DNA of 64,000 nucleotides from Lachnospiraceae bacterium MD335 (GCA_000403335.2 KE159628.1:419734-483733); one strand, 5' to 3'. Numbered from the stretch's first letter, positions 7,588-17,047 are shown. Made by a program: numbers and translations. The notes: generated by a model not told the origin, from the letters alone.

Positions 7588-8926
7588 ATGGATATAAAAC
7601 AGATTGTATTAGATTTATGTGCCATGAATGATGAACAGGAATGGTTTGAATTTAAAGAGAATTGGTTTCAACCGGAAACATTAGGAGAGTATGTTTCCGC
7701 GTTATCAAACGCTGCAGCGTTCCATTATAAGAAATATGCTTATTTTATATGGGGAGTTGAGGATGAGAATCATAAAATAGTTGGGACGACATTCAATCAA
7801 TATTGTGACCATAATAAAGAACCTTATCAGAATTATCTTGCACGAAATCTTTCTCCGAGCCTGAATTTTTCTTTTGAGGAAACCCAGATTCAGCAAAAAA
7901 GAGTTGTCGTATTGGTCATACCTGCGGCTTTTGAGATACCTACTGCATTTAAGGAAAGGCGGTATATAAGAATTAGATCATCGAAATGCAATATCAAGGA
8001 TTATCCTAAGAGGGAGATTGAACTTTTTAAGATACTTGATGGGAGAACAGAAACCATAGAAACGATTCCGGCAAAATATCAGGAACTTACTTTCCAAAAA
8101 TTGTTTGGATATTATGGGTCAAAAGGAATTGTTTTAAGCGATAAGACTTTTATAAAAAATTTAGGTCTGCGCAATGAAGAGGGACAATTCAATTTATTGG
8201 CGCAGCTGCTTTCGGATGATTCTCATTTTCCTCTCAGAGTATCTATATTTTGAGGGAAAAACGAAAGGAACAAATCTGTTTTCAGTCAGGGAGTTTGGGA
8301 ATAACTGTCTTTTATACAGTTTGGATGAATTACTGCGGTATGGCGATGTGCTCAATATCATACAGGCAGATGAAACCGACCGGGTTGTGGAACGGAAAGA
8401 GGTGCCGCTGTTTGATAACAAGGCATTTCGGGAAGCAATCATCAATGCTGTCCTGCATAACAAATGGATAGAGGGAAACGAACCGATGATTTCCGTTTTT
8501 TCTGATAGGATAGAAATCTTATCAAGAGGCTCTCTGCCGCCAGCACAGACAATGGAAGGCTTTTATATGGGGGAATCTGTTCCTGTGAATGAAAAACTGT
8601 CGGAAATATTTCTGCAATTGCATATCAGTGAGAAATCAGGGCGGGGAGTTCCTAAAATAACGGAAATTTATGGTAAAGAGGCGTTTGCATTTCGAGAAAA
8701 TTCAATTGTTGTAACAATACCATTGAAAAAAATCAAAAAAGCCTCGAATAAAGTTGGGGATAAAAAGCCATTAAATGCAAGAAGGAGGACAATTCTGACA
8801 GAAATGAGGGATAATCCCAACATAACAGCTGTAAAACTTCGCAAAATCTTAGGAATTAGCAAAACGGCTGTAGATAATAATATTTCATTTCTGCGTGAAA
8901 ATGGCTATATTGAAAGAAAATTTTAA
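7588..8926 (+). pseudogene. AlbA/Schlafen-like regulator with C-terminal winged helix, one frameshift
   Basis: Frame 1 runs from MDIKQIVLDL to about 8,245 and has the AlbA_2/Schlafen N-terminal domain (EWFEFKENWF, ALSNAAAF, FIWGVED). A one-base shift near 8,246 moves to a frame with the GHKL-like C-terminal part (NKAFREAIINAVLHNKW, KSGRGVPKI) and a terminal winged helix (VKLRKILGISKTAVDNNISF). Joined, it is ~445 residues, normal for this family of ATP-binding transcriptional regulators. ATG 7588 has GAGGAG seven bases upstream. It could be a real lesion or a base-call error. Confidence 0.75.
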
Positions 8927-9022
8927 AAAATTTAATAAAAATCTGTTGATAAGCCAATACTAAATACCGTATAATAATGAAGAAAAACGTTTCATAGAAA
9001 ATAGTCGAAGGGAAGTGATACT

Positions 9023-9193
9023 ATGGCACCTGCAGCACAGGCAATCAGAAATCAGGAAATCCCAAAAACTGAATATTCCGAAAAAGCAGCCATAGGCGCA
9101 TTATATGATGAACTCTCCAAAGGAATAAACAGTATGAAAAAAGGCGATGTTTATACGATTGATGAAGCATGGGAGGAAATTGACAAAATATAA
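9023..9193 (+). CDS. Antitoxin of a ParE/RelE-type module
   Basis: 56 residues (MAPAAQAIRNQEIPKTEYSE and onward), mostly helical and ending EEIDKI. The stop TAA overlaps the toxin start by one base (TAATG), the coupling typical of toxin-antitoxin pairs. AGGGAAGTG lies upstream. It has the length and position of a RelE/ParE partner, but I cannot assign the DNA-binding fold. Confidence 0.7.
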   Translation: MAPAAQAIRNQEIPKTEYSEKAAIGALYDELSKGINSMKKGDVYTIDEAWEEIDKI

Positions 9194-9534
9194 TGCCGGA
9201 TAAACCAAAGAAATATAAAATCGTAATGTCTAAAGATGCTCTCTCGGATATCAAGTCAACAAAAAAGTATATTCTTGACACCTTCAAATATCGGGAATAT
9301 GCGGAAAACTTTTCAAAGAAGATAAAGAAGGCTATCAAAGAGCTGGATTCCTTTCCCAAAGGCTATGAAGCTACGGGATATGCAATTGAGGGATTGAGCA
9401 TTTATTTCAAGCCTTACAGTACATATGTAATCTTCTTTGTTGTGGAGAATTCTACGATTACGGTAATCCGGGTCTTGAAAGACCGCATGTATTGGCATTC
9501 GATTATAAAGAAAATGCAGAAAATCAACAAATAA
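9193..9534 (+). CDS. ParE/RelE-family toxin
   Basis: 113 residues with the type II toxin pattern: an N-terminal strand (YKIVMSKDALSDIKSTKKYI), two helices, the conserved FPKGYEATG turn, a central YFKPYSTYVIFFVV strand pair and a final VIRVLKDRMYWHSII strand. Such proteins cut ribosome-bound mRNA (RelE) or poison gyrase (ParE); which applies cannot be told. It forms an operon with the 56-residue antitoxin. Confidence 0.8.
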   Translation: MPDKPKKYKIVMSKDALSDIKSTKKYILDTFKYREYAENFSKKIKKAIKELDSFPKGYEATGYAIEGLSIYFKPYSTYVIFFVVENSTITVIRVLKDRMYWHSIIKKMQKINK

Positions 9535-9540
9535 ATTTAC

Positions 9541-9590
9541 TTCAATCCTCCCGTTTCGGTGAAATCTGCGGGCTGACATGGGACAATTCG
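9541..9590 (+). pseudogene. Tiny tyrosine-recombinase scrap
   Basis: In frame it reads RFGEICGLTWDN, the conserved stretch that carries the first catalytic Arg of phage-type integrases. Only about 16 codons remain before the ICE-A initiator remnant begins. Confidence 0.5.
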
Positions 9591-10736
9591 CACTGGCGGG
9601 GGCTCCGGTCTTTTTATTACACAGTGCTTTGCAACTACGCAAACTTCCGTACCTCTTATCTCCGCATAGATGGTATCGGCTATACCGTATACCCCGGTGA
9701 GTGGATCTATACCGTAAAGGAACTGTCTACATGGTCCCGTACCCGTTTCCAGTGCCAGGCAGTCTCCATCCTGGATGAACTGCAGAAACGCCATCTTATC
9801 TCCTACCTTTTTCTTGACCGTGGGAAAGTAATTAAATACAAGATCCGTGACTGGAAAAAACATAATACCGTGCTGGACTACAACTGCCCCTGTCAAAAAG
9901 ATACGGGCTTTTTTTATGCCCACTGTGGTTGCGACAGAACTGATCAGCGCCGGACGCTGCTCCGAAATGGATATCCTGCTGGATCTGTGGATGTCCGCTG
10001 TCTACAATGACAGCCAGGTGCAGGGTTCGGAGATCGGTCCGGTTGTCTATTTCCGCAATGGCACTGGCTCTCCGCTGGCGGCTTACAGTGAAATGGCTGT
10101 CCGCTGGGGCATCTCCAAAGCGACAACAGGGCGCGTGCTGAAAAAACTTGCTGACATGGACTATATCTCCTTAATGTCATTCCCCGGAAGAAAAGGCAGC
10201 GTAATCTATCTGCACAGCTACCTTTCCACCATGTTTCAGATATCAGATGTCCTTGTTGACAAGGAGGAAGTTGCCATAATCCTGAAAATCAATATTACAA
10301 TGCCGGATGAAACAGTATATCCTTTATCAGACGCCTGCAGGGAAAAGTATATATCCCAAATACAGAAAGATGCTGTACGGCGGCTGCTGAAACTTTTGGA
10401 TACTTCCATTGACCTGCTCCGTACCAGGCACAAGAATGGTGAAAACTATTACTGACTGCTGTATTACTCCTTTCTTCCTCCGCAGCAGTTAAGAAATGTG
10501 GAGGAGATCATAGGGAAACTGCGCCCCCATATTTGGGATATCAGTTTCCGTACCTATTACCGCAGGAGGCGGGAGGCGATTGACGCACTCAGCTCTATTC
10601 TGTGGGGGGATACGTCTAAGGACAGTATCGACATTTTGGAGAAGTTCTTTCCGGATGATAAGGATGCCGGGGAACAGAAATAATCAGCCATATGATATTT
10701 ACAGGCAATTAGGCTGGATTGGAGGAAATATATGAT
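9583..10736 (+). pseudogene. Decayed duplicate of the ICE initiator-like gene and its downstream gene
   Basis: This stretch parallels 32,083-33,750 at high identity. The copy lacks the first ~30 codons, shifts frame near 9,910, and has a deletion near 10,315 plus another near 10,380. Those fuse the end of the wHTH gene to the middle of the following gene (RRLLKLLDTSIDLLRTRH), which continues to 10,683. Homology ends at about 10,736, a few bases into the third gene (ATGAT). It marks the left part of ICE-A. Confidence 0.85.
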
Positions 10737-11086
10737 TACCAGACAGGTATTTATAAGCGGGCAAAGATATCTTTGCTACAATACAAATTGATTGAGCAAC
10801 AAGTGCTTTTCTGCCATACTATCTGCAGAAAAGCACTACATTGAAATTCAGAATACAAGAAGTTGTCCGGTGACTAAAGCACGTAAATATACGGAGGATA
10901 CACAATGGAAAGAAATCAGGTTGTTTTTTTCATGGTTTTCATTGGTCACCTCCGCTTGTAATGGAAGTCAATAAATTTTTTCACTGTCATTACCCACCTT
11001 TTCAAAACCTGAAATTTCCAATTTGAGCCGGAAATTTCTAAAATTTTATAAAATCCGATCATTTCCTTCAAAAGCTTTCTATACAA
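10737..11086. other. Noncoding gap with a 12-bp hairpin and an 18-codon ORF
   Basis: A perfect hairpin GTGCTTTTCTGC/GCAGAAAAGCAC lies at 10,803-10,836. An ORF of 18 codons at 10,905-10,961 (MERNQVVFFMVFIGHLRL) has a good GGAGG. It may be a truncated gene start left by the deletion in this part of ICE-A. Nothing else is recognisable. Confidence 0.35.
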
Positions 11087-11131
11087 ATAAAAAAGGAGGA
11101 CCAGACGCATAATTCTGCGGTCTGACCCCAA
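11087..11131 (-). terminator. Terminator downstream of the Flp-like gene
   Basis: On the minus strand GGTCAGACCGC pairs with GCGTCTGGTCC around an AGAATTAT loop, followed by a T run. Confidence 0.65.
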
Positions 11132-11149
11132 AACTTTTATTCAGTTTTT

Positions 11150-11371
11150 TTAACCAAACAGTCCTTCGATCTCCCGCGTGATCCTGGGAATGACCGTATC
11201 ATTGAAGATCAGGATTAAAGCCACCAGCAGCAGGGCACCCAGCACTACGGCAATGATGATCTTCACGGCATCCGAGATATAGAAATCCCCACGCTGGTTG
11301 GATACCGCCATCCGGGCACGGTTGATGAAATGGTTTGCCTTGTTGCAGATACAATTCGTGATTTTTCTCAT
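11150..11371 (-). CDS. DUF6133-like small membrane protein, Flp-pilin-like
   Basis: 73 residues: a basic N terminus with two Cys, then one long hydrophobic helix (AVKIIIAVVLGALLLVALIL) and a short polar tail. Such proteins occur beside CpaF/Tad genes in Lachnospiraceae ICEs, and the single N-terminal helix resembles Flp pilins. Here the TadB/TadC genes that normally separate it from the ATPase are missing, so it is an orphan of a deleted secretion cluster. Confidence 0.6.
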   Translation of the reverse strand: MRKITNCICNKANHFINRARMAVSNQRGDFYISDAVKIIIAVVLGALLLVALILIFNDTVIPRITREIEGLFG

Positions 11372-11460
11372 GGAAAACCTCCTACTTCATATAATGTCTG
11401 GTTATAGGGAGACACTACTGCCTTTTAAGGCCGCCGGACAGGTCTTTTCCGTCTGTCAAG

Positions 11461-11800
11461 CTACCACCTCCTTAAATTTGCTGTGTAAAGAGTCTGTGAC
11501 AAAAAGCTGCCCTGGTAGATGCATTTCTTTAAGAAAGAGTAGCCGGCCATATCCTCATAAAGCCTGGCACACAGTTGCTTGGCGGTGAGACCTTTGATGG
11601 TGTATTTGCGTTTCACCAGGTACTGCACCATCAGCTCCTTTAACACGGTGACGGCGCGTTGCGAATCATTTTCCCCGGCGCCGGCTATGGTGGAGGCGTG
11701 GTTTTCGGAAAAATAACGCTGCACATCCTCCAGCACCTGCTCATAGGTCAGGTCGCCGTTCTCCGTGGGGGGCAAAGAAAATATCATTTAAGTTATTCAT
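11461..11800 (-). pseudogene. N-terminal fragment of a CpaF/TadA-like secretion ATPase
   Basis: About 100 residues resemble the N-terminal region of T2SS/T4P/T4SS ATPases (YEQVLEDVQRYFSENH, then KRKYTIKGLTAKQLCARLYE and DMAGYSFLKKCIY). The natural start is probably MNNLNDIFF at 11,800, which would require a frameshift in the G6 run at 11,764-11,769. After CIYQ the reading departs into unrelated residues, so the catalytic core is gone. Confidence 0.6.
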
Positions 11801-11984
11801 CGTATTCATCCTCCCCGTCCGGTTCCTGTTCATACTCCTCCTCTGCGTATGCCCCGTCTCCATATTCCATTTCATAGGCATCCTCTTCCTGCCGCTCGGC
11901 AAGCTCCATCTGCTCCAGGGCATCCAGGACCTTATTTAAGGAGGCGGTATATTTGGAGTTGCAGTATTTGATGGTTTGGAACAT
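11793..11984 (-). CDS. Small protein with acidic tail upstream of the CpaF remnant
   Basis: 63 residues starting MFQTIKYCNSKYTASLNK, with a strongly acidic C terminus rich in Glu, Asp and Tyr. It overlaps the following gene start by eight bases, the tight coupling of ICE operons. It may be intact or the remaining end of a larger gene. I do not recognise it. Confidence 0.4.
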   Translation of the reverse strand: MFQTIKYCNSKYTASLNKVLDALEQMELAERQEEDAYEMEYGDGAYAEEEYEQEPDGEDEYDE

Positions 11985-12199
11985 GCCCCCTTCTTTTTTT
12001 GTATTTATCTTTAAAAAGTAGCGTACCAAACTACCATTGCAGGTATAATCGTCCTTATAACAAGATGCAATTTTTTAACAGAATCCCCTGCCGGCATCTG
12101 CAATTTTTGACATAGAGGCTTGGAAAACACCTCATATGCAGATCTGATAATATGCTCCTGCTTTTCCTTTGTGATGGAAAAAACTTCTCATTCATACCT

Positions 12200-13024
12200 T
12201 TACACCATTCTGCTTTTACAAAAATTTGTTCTCCTACAATATAAATATAGAATCCCCGTTACCACAAAAATCTGCCCCACACTTATCATCAAAGTCCTGG
12301 CACTAGGGAACCGATACAGCGAAGTCAGGGTGTACATTCCCCCTAAAACTGTATTGGACCATGCGTGGAGCAAAATGGAAACCCAGATGCTTCCTGTAAT
12401 CCTGTGTGCCGCTGCTAAAGTCACTCCCAAAGTAATACAGAACAGGGTAAAAGCTGCAAAGCTGTATGCGCTCTGTGATGAGTTGGGAATGAACCATAAA
12501 GGCAGGTGCCAGATGCTCCATACGATACCCTCTATGACTCCTGCTGCCAGGAATGGGAATCTTTTTTGCAGTACAGGCTGGAAAACCCCCTGCCACCCGA
12601 TTTCCTCTAAACCCCCGCCATAAATCATCAATGGCATAAAGAGGATAAACAGATACCACGGATTCCCTGTGTACTTTTCCTGTAGGACACAGGCTCCAAA
12701 TTGGATTGCCCCAAATAAGATAAGGATGATAAAGCTTCTTTTCCTGCTGTCCGTCCGTAAAATCTTTTTCAGAAATCCTTTCCATGTAACAGAAGCATAT
12801 TTCCTTTCAGCAATAAACGCTGCATAGGCCGGAGCCATCCCACATCCGGCTCCCAACAGCACATAGTACAATATCTGCATTAACTTTTCATCCAGCAGGT
12901 TTAATCTGTAAAGAACGATCATTGCCGCCTCGCTCCCCCACGCGATCACAAAGGAATACATCAAAAATACCTGCATCGTTTTTCTCTCAGTACCGCTTAA
13001 TTCTTTACGTTCTAAATTTATCAT
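12200..13024 (-). CDS. CPBP-family intramembrane metalloprotease
   Basis: 274 residues, about seven to eight membrane helices. The CPBP/Abi motifs are present in order: EEIGWQG near residue 140, WHLPLWF near 175 and HAWSN near 225. The start at 13,024 follows AGGAGG; a longer reading from 13,057 has no good site. Family members cleave within the membrane and often act in bacteriocin self-immunity. It is the last gene of an operon with an ABC exporter and an MFS pump, so immunity or peptide processing is a fair guess. Confidence 0.85.
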   Translation of the reverse strand: MINLERKELSGTERKTMQVFLMYSFVIAWGSEAAMIVLYRLNLLDEKLMQILYYVLLGAGCGMAPAYAAFIAERKYASVTWKGFLKKILRTDSRKRSFIILILFGAIQFGACVLQEKYTGNPWYLFILFMPLMIYGGGLEEIGWQGVFQPVLQKRFPFLAAGVIEGIVWSIWHLPLWFIPNSSQSAYSFAAFTLFCITLGVTLAAAHRITGSIWVSILLHAWSNTVLGGMYTLTSLYRFPSARTLMISVGQIFVVTGILYLYCRRTNFCKSRMV

Positions 13025-13053
13025 CTTCCCTTTGCCTCCTATCCCTGCTGCCC

Positions 13054-13761
13054 TCATATTTCCATCCTTTCAATCCTCCGGGCCATATCAAAAATGAACA
13101 GTAGCCCTACAAACAAAACTACGATTGTAACCCCTTCTACCACTGTCAGGTGATTATTTATGTCTGCTGCCATATTTGCCAACAGCATACTGAGAAGAAC
13201 AGCGCTGAGTACTGTTATGGAATTGGATTTTTTTATGAACCCAATCCGAATAGCGCAAAGTGCAATTCCATCAGCAAGGAATGCCAGTATCAGTGTATCC
13301 CGATAGATAAGTAAAAGGTCCATGATATACAGGTCATTATTCACCAGGGAAAGCATGTGCCCAGTGACAGCGAATGCCAGAAAACTCCCATAAGTACATG
13401 CCGGCAGCGCTACCGTAATAAATGCTAGAAGCAGCCCTGTCTTCACCCACACCACGATTTTCCTGTCAATTGGATAGCTGAACAGTAAAATTGCGCAGGA
13501 GCCGCTGTATTCTTTAATCACATAGCCAAACCCCATTGCAGAAGCCAGCCCGGAAAAAGCCATAAGCGCAATCGCACCCCCTACCGCCGCTATCCCACGG
13601 TAAGAAGAAAAAAGAATCTCGGAAGCTTCAGACCCCGATTCCAGATGGGGTACCCATGCAAAAATATAAAATAACCCCAGCAAGCAGGAACATATAACCA
13701 GCGCCGAAATGCAATATGGCCTGATATTCATTTTCTTAAGTTCCATCCTCAACAGATTCAC
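13054..13761 (-). CDS. ABC-2-type transporter permease
   Basis: 235 residues with six predicted helices and a short cytoplasmic N terminus (MNLLRMELKKMNIRPYC), the layout of BcrB/LanE-type permeases. It overlaps the upstream ATPase gene by four bases (ATGA), so the two are coupled. With that ATPase it should export or expel a peptide or antibiotic. The residue patterns do not define the substrate. Confidence 0.8.
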   Translation of the reverse strand: MNLLRMELKKMNIRPYCISALVICSCLLGLFYIFAWVPHLESGSEASEILFSSYRGIAAVGGAIALMAFSGLASAMGFGYVIKEYSGSCAILLFSYPIDRKIVVWVKTGLLLAFITVALPACTYGSFLAFAVTGHMLSLVNNDLYIMDLLLIYRDTLILAFLADGIALCAIRIGFIKKSNSITVLSAVLLSMLLANMAADINNHLTVVEGVTIVVLFVGLLFIFDMARRIERMEI

Positions 13762-14486
13762 GTTCTGCCACCTCCATTCATAATATTGAAAAAGTAATCT
13801 TCCAGCCCCTCCGGGCAGTCTTTTCTGACCTGGTCCATGGACACCTCCTTTGCGATGAAGCCGTCTGCCAGTACACCCACCCGGTCGGCCACATGCTCTA
13901 TCTCGCTTAAAATATGGCTGGAGACTAGCAGCGTCATACCGGATTCCCTGGCCAGTGACAGGAACAGCTCCCTCATCTGCCGGATTCCCACAGGGTCAAG
14001 TCCATTGACTGGCTCATCCAGTACCAACAGCTTTGGCCCATGGCTGATCGCCCTGGCAATCGCCAGACGCTGCCTCATTCCCAGGGAAAACTTCGAGACA
14101 GGCTGTCTCCCGGTGTTTTGAAGCCCTGCCCGATTAAGTACTTCCTCAATCTTATCCACGCCGCAGCCCATGTACTGCAGATGTAGTTCCAAATTCTCCC
14201 TGGCTGACAAATGTTCATAGAATACCGGTGTTTCAATCAATATTCCCATCTCCCGTAAAAATCCCTTATCCTGTCCTGAAACAGATGTGCCTGAGAATAT
14301 AATTTCACCCGAATCCGGACGGAGCAGTCCTGTAATCATTTTGAAGGTTGTGGTCTTTCCGGCTCCATTCACCCCAAGAAGCCCATAGATCATACCACGT
14401 TCTACGGACAGGTTCATTCCGTGTATCATTTCCCTGCCGTTAAAAGCTTTTGCCACATTCCGCACTTTCAGTATCTTCTCATTCAT
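13758..14486 (-). CDS. ABC transporter ATP-binding protein, bacitracin/lantibiotic type
   Basis: 242 residues. Walker A GVNGAGKTTT, signature FSLGMRQRLAIA, Walker B LLVLDEPVNGLDP and the switch His in SSHILSEIEH are all present, so it should be active. The C-terminal LEDYFFNI motif is typical of the BcrA/LanF group. Start ATG at 14,486 overlaps the MFS stop; AGGAGG lies 11 bases upstream. It is the partner of the permease at 13,054. Confidence 0.88.
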   Translation of the reverse strand: MNEKILKVRNVAKAFNGREMIHGMNLSVERGMIYGLLGVNGAGKTTTFKMITGLLRPDSGEIIFSGTSVSGQDKGFLREMGILIETPVFYEHLSARENLELHLQYMGCGVDKIEEVLNRAGLQNTGRQPVSKFSLGMRQRLAIARAISHGPKLLVLDEPVNGLDPVGIRQMRELFLSLARESGMTLLVSSHILSEIEHVADRVGVLADGFIAKEVSMDQVRKDCPEGLEDYFFNIMNGGGRT

Positions 14487-15735
14487 TGCACCCATTTCCT
14501 CCTAATTCCCTTAAAATATTTTTTGCATACAGCGCGATAAGAAAGGAAACAGCGCCTGTTCCAATCATGATAAAAGGTGTCCCTTTGGACATCTCTTCAA
14601 AGAGAATCCCGTACAGCAGCTGTCCGGCAGGCTGGGCACACATGATAAATGCCATTATACAGGCAATTACCTTGCCAATCAGATGTGCCGGCGTCTGTGT
14701 CTGCACAACCGCCAGCATTTGTATACTGAACATGGTAGAAAATATCATTACCAGCATCCCTGCTCCGGAAAGAATGAGATACTTTAAAAAATGGGTCTGC
14801 TCCGGAAGCAGCATCCCCACTCCCATCATACATACGCAAAACGCACACAGCAAAAGAAGAGTGTATGCTTTCCCAGGGTTAAGCATTTTTTCAAAAGCAG
14901 CTGTGAACAGCCCGCCAATAATCCCTCCCACTGCCAGCAGCCCCTGTGTAATGCCAAGAAGCTGGTCTGCCATAGACAGCCTTTCCACAATAATAACCGG
15001 AATACCAATGGTTATCATAGATGACAAAAAAAGATTGAACCCTGCTATGATAAAACAGATGCGGATAAATACAGGCTTTTTCTCCTTCAGAAACCTTGTG
15101 CTTTCCTTTATATCCTCTTTCACAATGCAGATTACTGTTTTTTCCTCTGACCGTTTATGGAAAGGAATCACAATAAAAAGCTCCATAACAGCGGACATGA
15201 GAAAGCACAGGATACTGACCTTCAGGATACTCCCAATCCCCCAGAATCCATACAGCATACCTCCAATTACAGGCCCGATAAAGCTCGCCAGAGAACCAAT
15301 CTGGTTTACGATGGCGCTTGCCGGCAGCACTCGCTCTTTGGGAACAAGTGCCGGTATGCTGGCCTGGACAGCCGGCTGGTATGTACCAGAAACACCATAC
15401 AGCAGCATGAGAGTTACAATAAACAACGGAATCACCGGCGCCCTTCCGACAAGAACGTAAAATACCAGGATTATAAAAGCCGTAAGGAAATCCAGACCGG
15501 CCATGATATTGCGTTTATTTACCCGGTCGGCCAGCACGCCCCCTAAAAGCGACAATAGAATCATCGGCAGCAATGCGAGGGCTGTCACGGTTCCGAACAG
15601 TGCGGATGAACCTGTTTCCTTCAGTAAATAAAGGGGCAGAGCAAAACGCAGGATTGCGTTGCCAAAAAGGGAGATAATCTGCCCTGCAACCACCAGCGTA
15701 AAGTCTCTGCCGCAGCATGTTTTTCTATGATTCAT
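14479..15735 (-). CDS. MFS efflux pump, macrolide-efflux (Mef-like) type
   Basis: 418 residues with about twelve helices and the MFS loop motif GGVLADRVNKRNIM between helices 2 and 3. N-terminal features (FTLVVAGQIISLFGNAILRF) are those of the MefA-like drug exporters. Start at 15,735 follows AAAGGAGG. It is the first gene after a MerR-type promoter and is coupled to the ABC genes, so drug-induced expression of the whole operon is likely. Confidence 0.82.
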   Translation of the reverse strand: MNHRKTCCGRDFTLVVAGQIISLFGNAILRFALPLYLLKETGSSALFGTVTALALLPMILLSLLGGVLADRVNKRNIMAGLDFLTAFIILVFYVLVGRAPVIPLFIVTLMLLYGVSGTYQPAVQASIPALVPKERVLPASAIVNQIGSLASFIGPVIGGMLYGFWGIGSILKVSILCFLMSAVMELFIVIPFHKRSEEKTVICIVKEDIKESTRFLKEKKPVFIRICFIIAGFNLFLSSMITIGIPVIIVERLSMADQLLGITQGLLAVGGIIGGLFTAAFEKMLNPGKAYTLLLLCAFCVCMMGVGMLLPEQTHFLKYLILSGAGMLVMIFSTMFSIQMLAVVQTQTPAHLIGKVIACIMAFIMCAQPAGQLLYGILFEEMSKGTPFIMIGTGAVSFLIALYAKNILRELGGNGCNE

Positions 15736-15759
15736 TACAGCCACCTCCTTTCTCCATAC

Positions 15760-15790
15760 AGAGTAAGGCAGGTGGGAACCCCCAGGTCAA
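15760..15790 (-). promoter_or_regulatory. MerR-type promoter with 19-base spacer
   Basis: Minus strand: TTGACC (15,785-15,790), a 19-base spacer holding a GGG/CCC dyad, then TACTCT (15,760-15,765). An over-long spacer with a central dyad is the hallmark of promoters activated by DNA-twisting MerR proteins. The regulator gene is directly upstream. Confidence 0.7.
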
Positions 15791-15819
15791 CATGGGATTT
15801 TAAAAATTTTTACGGTTCC

Positions 15820-16866
15820 TTATTTCAGCGGAACCCAAACCTCATAAAAATGCTTGTCCGCCTTCTCATTCAGCATAACCAGGCGGACGAAAATATAGAC
15901 CATTCCCCGGAATGCCGCCTGCTGCCGCAGCGCCCATTCATGGCAGGACTGGAACATCTTTTCAGGAATGGATGTGTCATCATTATCTGCCAGCAGCGTG
16001 GTATAGAGACATTTCCCATGCTCCAAAAACATGCCCCTGTCCCCGTTATCCGATTTTTCGGCAGGTTTTACCACATACATTTCAGAACCCTTATATCCTG
16101 ATTCATCAAAAGTGATTGCCCTGACTACATTAGAAAGAATGTCCTCTTTCTCCAGGTCAAGATGGCGCAGTACTTTTTCCTGGTATTCCTCAAAAGAGCC
16201 AACCTCTGGGAATGCTTCCCTGACACAATATGGTTTCAGTTCCCTGATTTCAAACTTTCCCTCCCCGTAAACGGCATCCCGGCAGAAATCCTTTGTTTCC
16301 TTTAGCCGTTCCTGCATTTCCTCAAGCCGCATAATCTGTTCCTGCAGACGGTCAAGCTGCTGCTGAAACAGTCTGTCATAGCCTTCTGTTCCTGTTTCCT
16401 TCAGCAGACCCTTCATCTCAACAGGGGAAAAACCACGTTTTTTATAAAAGTCTATGGACATCAGGCGGGACATGTCATACAGGTCAAATTCCCGGTACTG
16501 GCTCCCCTGGCTTCTCTTAGGGCTGAGTAGGCCGATTTCCTCATAATAGCGCAAAGTTTCCCTGGTAAATCCCAGATACCGGAACACGTCTTTGGTATGG
16601 TAGACCGCAGATGCCTGGTCACCGCCCCCATGATCCGCTGTAAAAAGATCCCCGTTCCCGTTCCCGTTCCTCTTCCAGTCATCCTTATGTTTCACCGTCT
16701 TTTTGAAATGTCGTTTATCCACAGGTTTCTCGGCAGAATCAGGCACCAGCCAGCTTTTTCCTTTCTTAATTGCACCCTTCACCCGTCCGGCTTCACAATA
16801 GTAAGCGGCCATACGGCTTGATATATTCCATTTTTTTGCTGCTTCCACAGTGGTCAGATAATCCAT
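15820..16866 (-). CDS. MerR-family regulator with an extra N-terminal HTH
   Basis: 348 residues. Residues 1-55 form a small HTH (TVEAAKKWNISSRMAAYYCE ... SWLVPDSAEKP). A linker follows, then a full MerR HTH (YHTKDVFRYLGFTRETLRYY ... LLSPKRS), a coiled coil (QQLDRLQEQIMRLEEMQERL) and a C-terminal effector-binding domain. The first HTH closely resembles the free-standing protein at 18,708. ATG 16,866 follows GGAG. It probably activates the MFS/ABC/CPBP operon through the 19-base-spacer promoter and may autoregulate at the palindrome upstream. Confidence 0.85.
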   Translation of the reverse strand: MDYLTTVEAAKKWNISSRMAAYYCEAGRVKGAIKKGKSWLVPDSAEKPVDKRHFKKTVKHKDDWKRNGNGNGDLFTADHGGGDQASAVYHTKDVFRYLGFTRETLRYYEEIGLLSPKRSQGSQYREFDLYDMSRLMSIDFYKKRGFSPVEMKGLLKETGTEGYDRLFQQQLDRLQEQIMRLEEMQERLKETKDFCRDAVYGEGKFEIRELKPYCVREAFPEVGSFEEYQEKVLRHLDLEKEDILSNVVRAITFDESGYKGSEMYVVKPAEKSDNGDRGMFLEHGKCLYTTLLADNDDTSIPEKMFQSCHEWALRQQAAFRGMVYIFVRLVMLNEKADKHFYEVWVPLK

Positions 16867-16883
16867 CACCTGTCTCCAATCCT

Positions 16884-16931
16884 ATATATTTCAGATATCT
16901 GAAATATATCTCTGTTTCTTATTCCTGTCAA
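16884..16931 (-). promoter_or_regulatory. Promoter of the MerR gene with a 26-bp perfect palindrome
   Basis: TTGACA at 16,926-16,931, a 17-base spacer and TATATT at 16,903-16,908. A perfect 26-bp palindrome centred on TTTCAGATATCTGAAA (16,884-16,909) covers the -10 box and start point, the position of a repressing operator. Confidence 0.7.
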
Positions 16932-17047
16932 TACCCTATATATAGTTCAGGTCATCCGGTATTAACCGCACATCCCTTCATTTTTCTACCCGCCCTCTGT
17001 CTTAAAAGGTTCCTTTGTGTATATTGGATATATGTCCTCAAACATGC

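Noticed and set aside
14450..15460. A 336-codon plus-strand ORF opposite the MFS gene
   Set aside because: Antisense to a protein with MFS loop motif and helices; no own ribosome site or domain.
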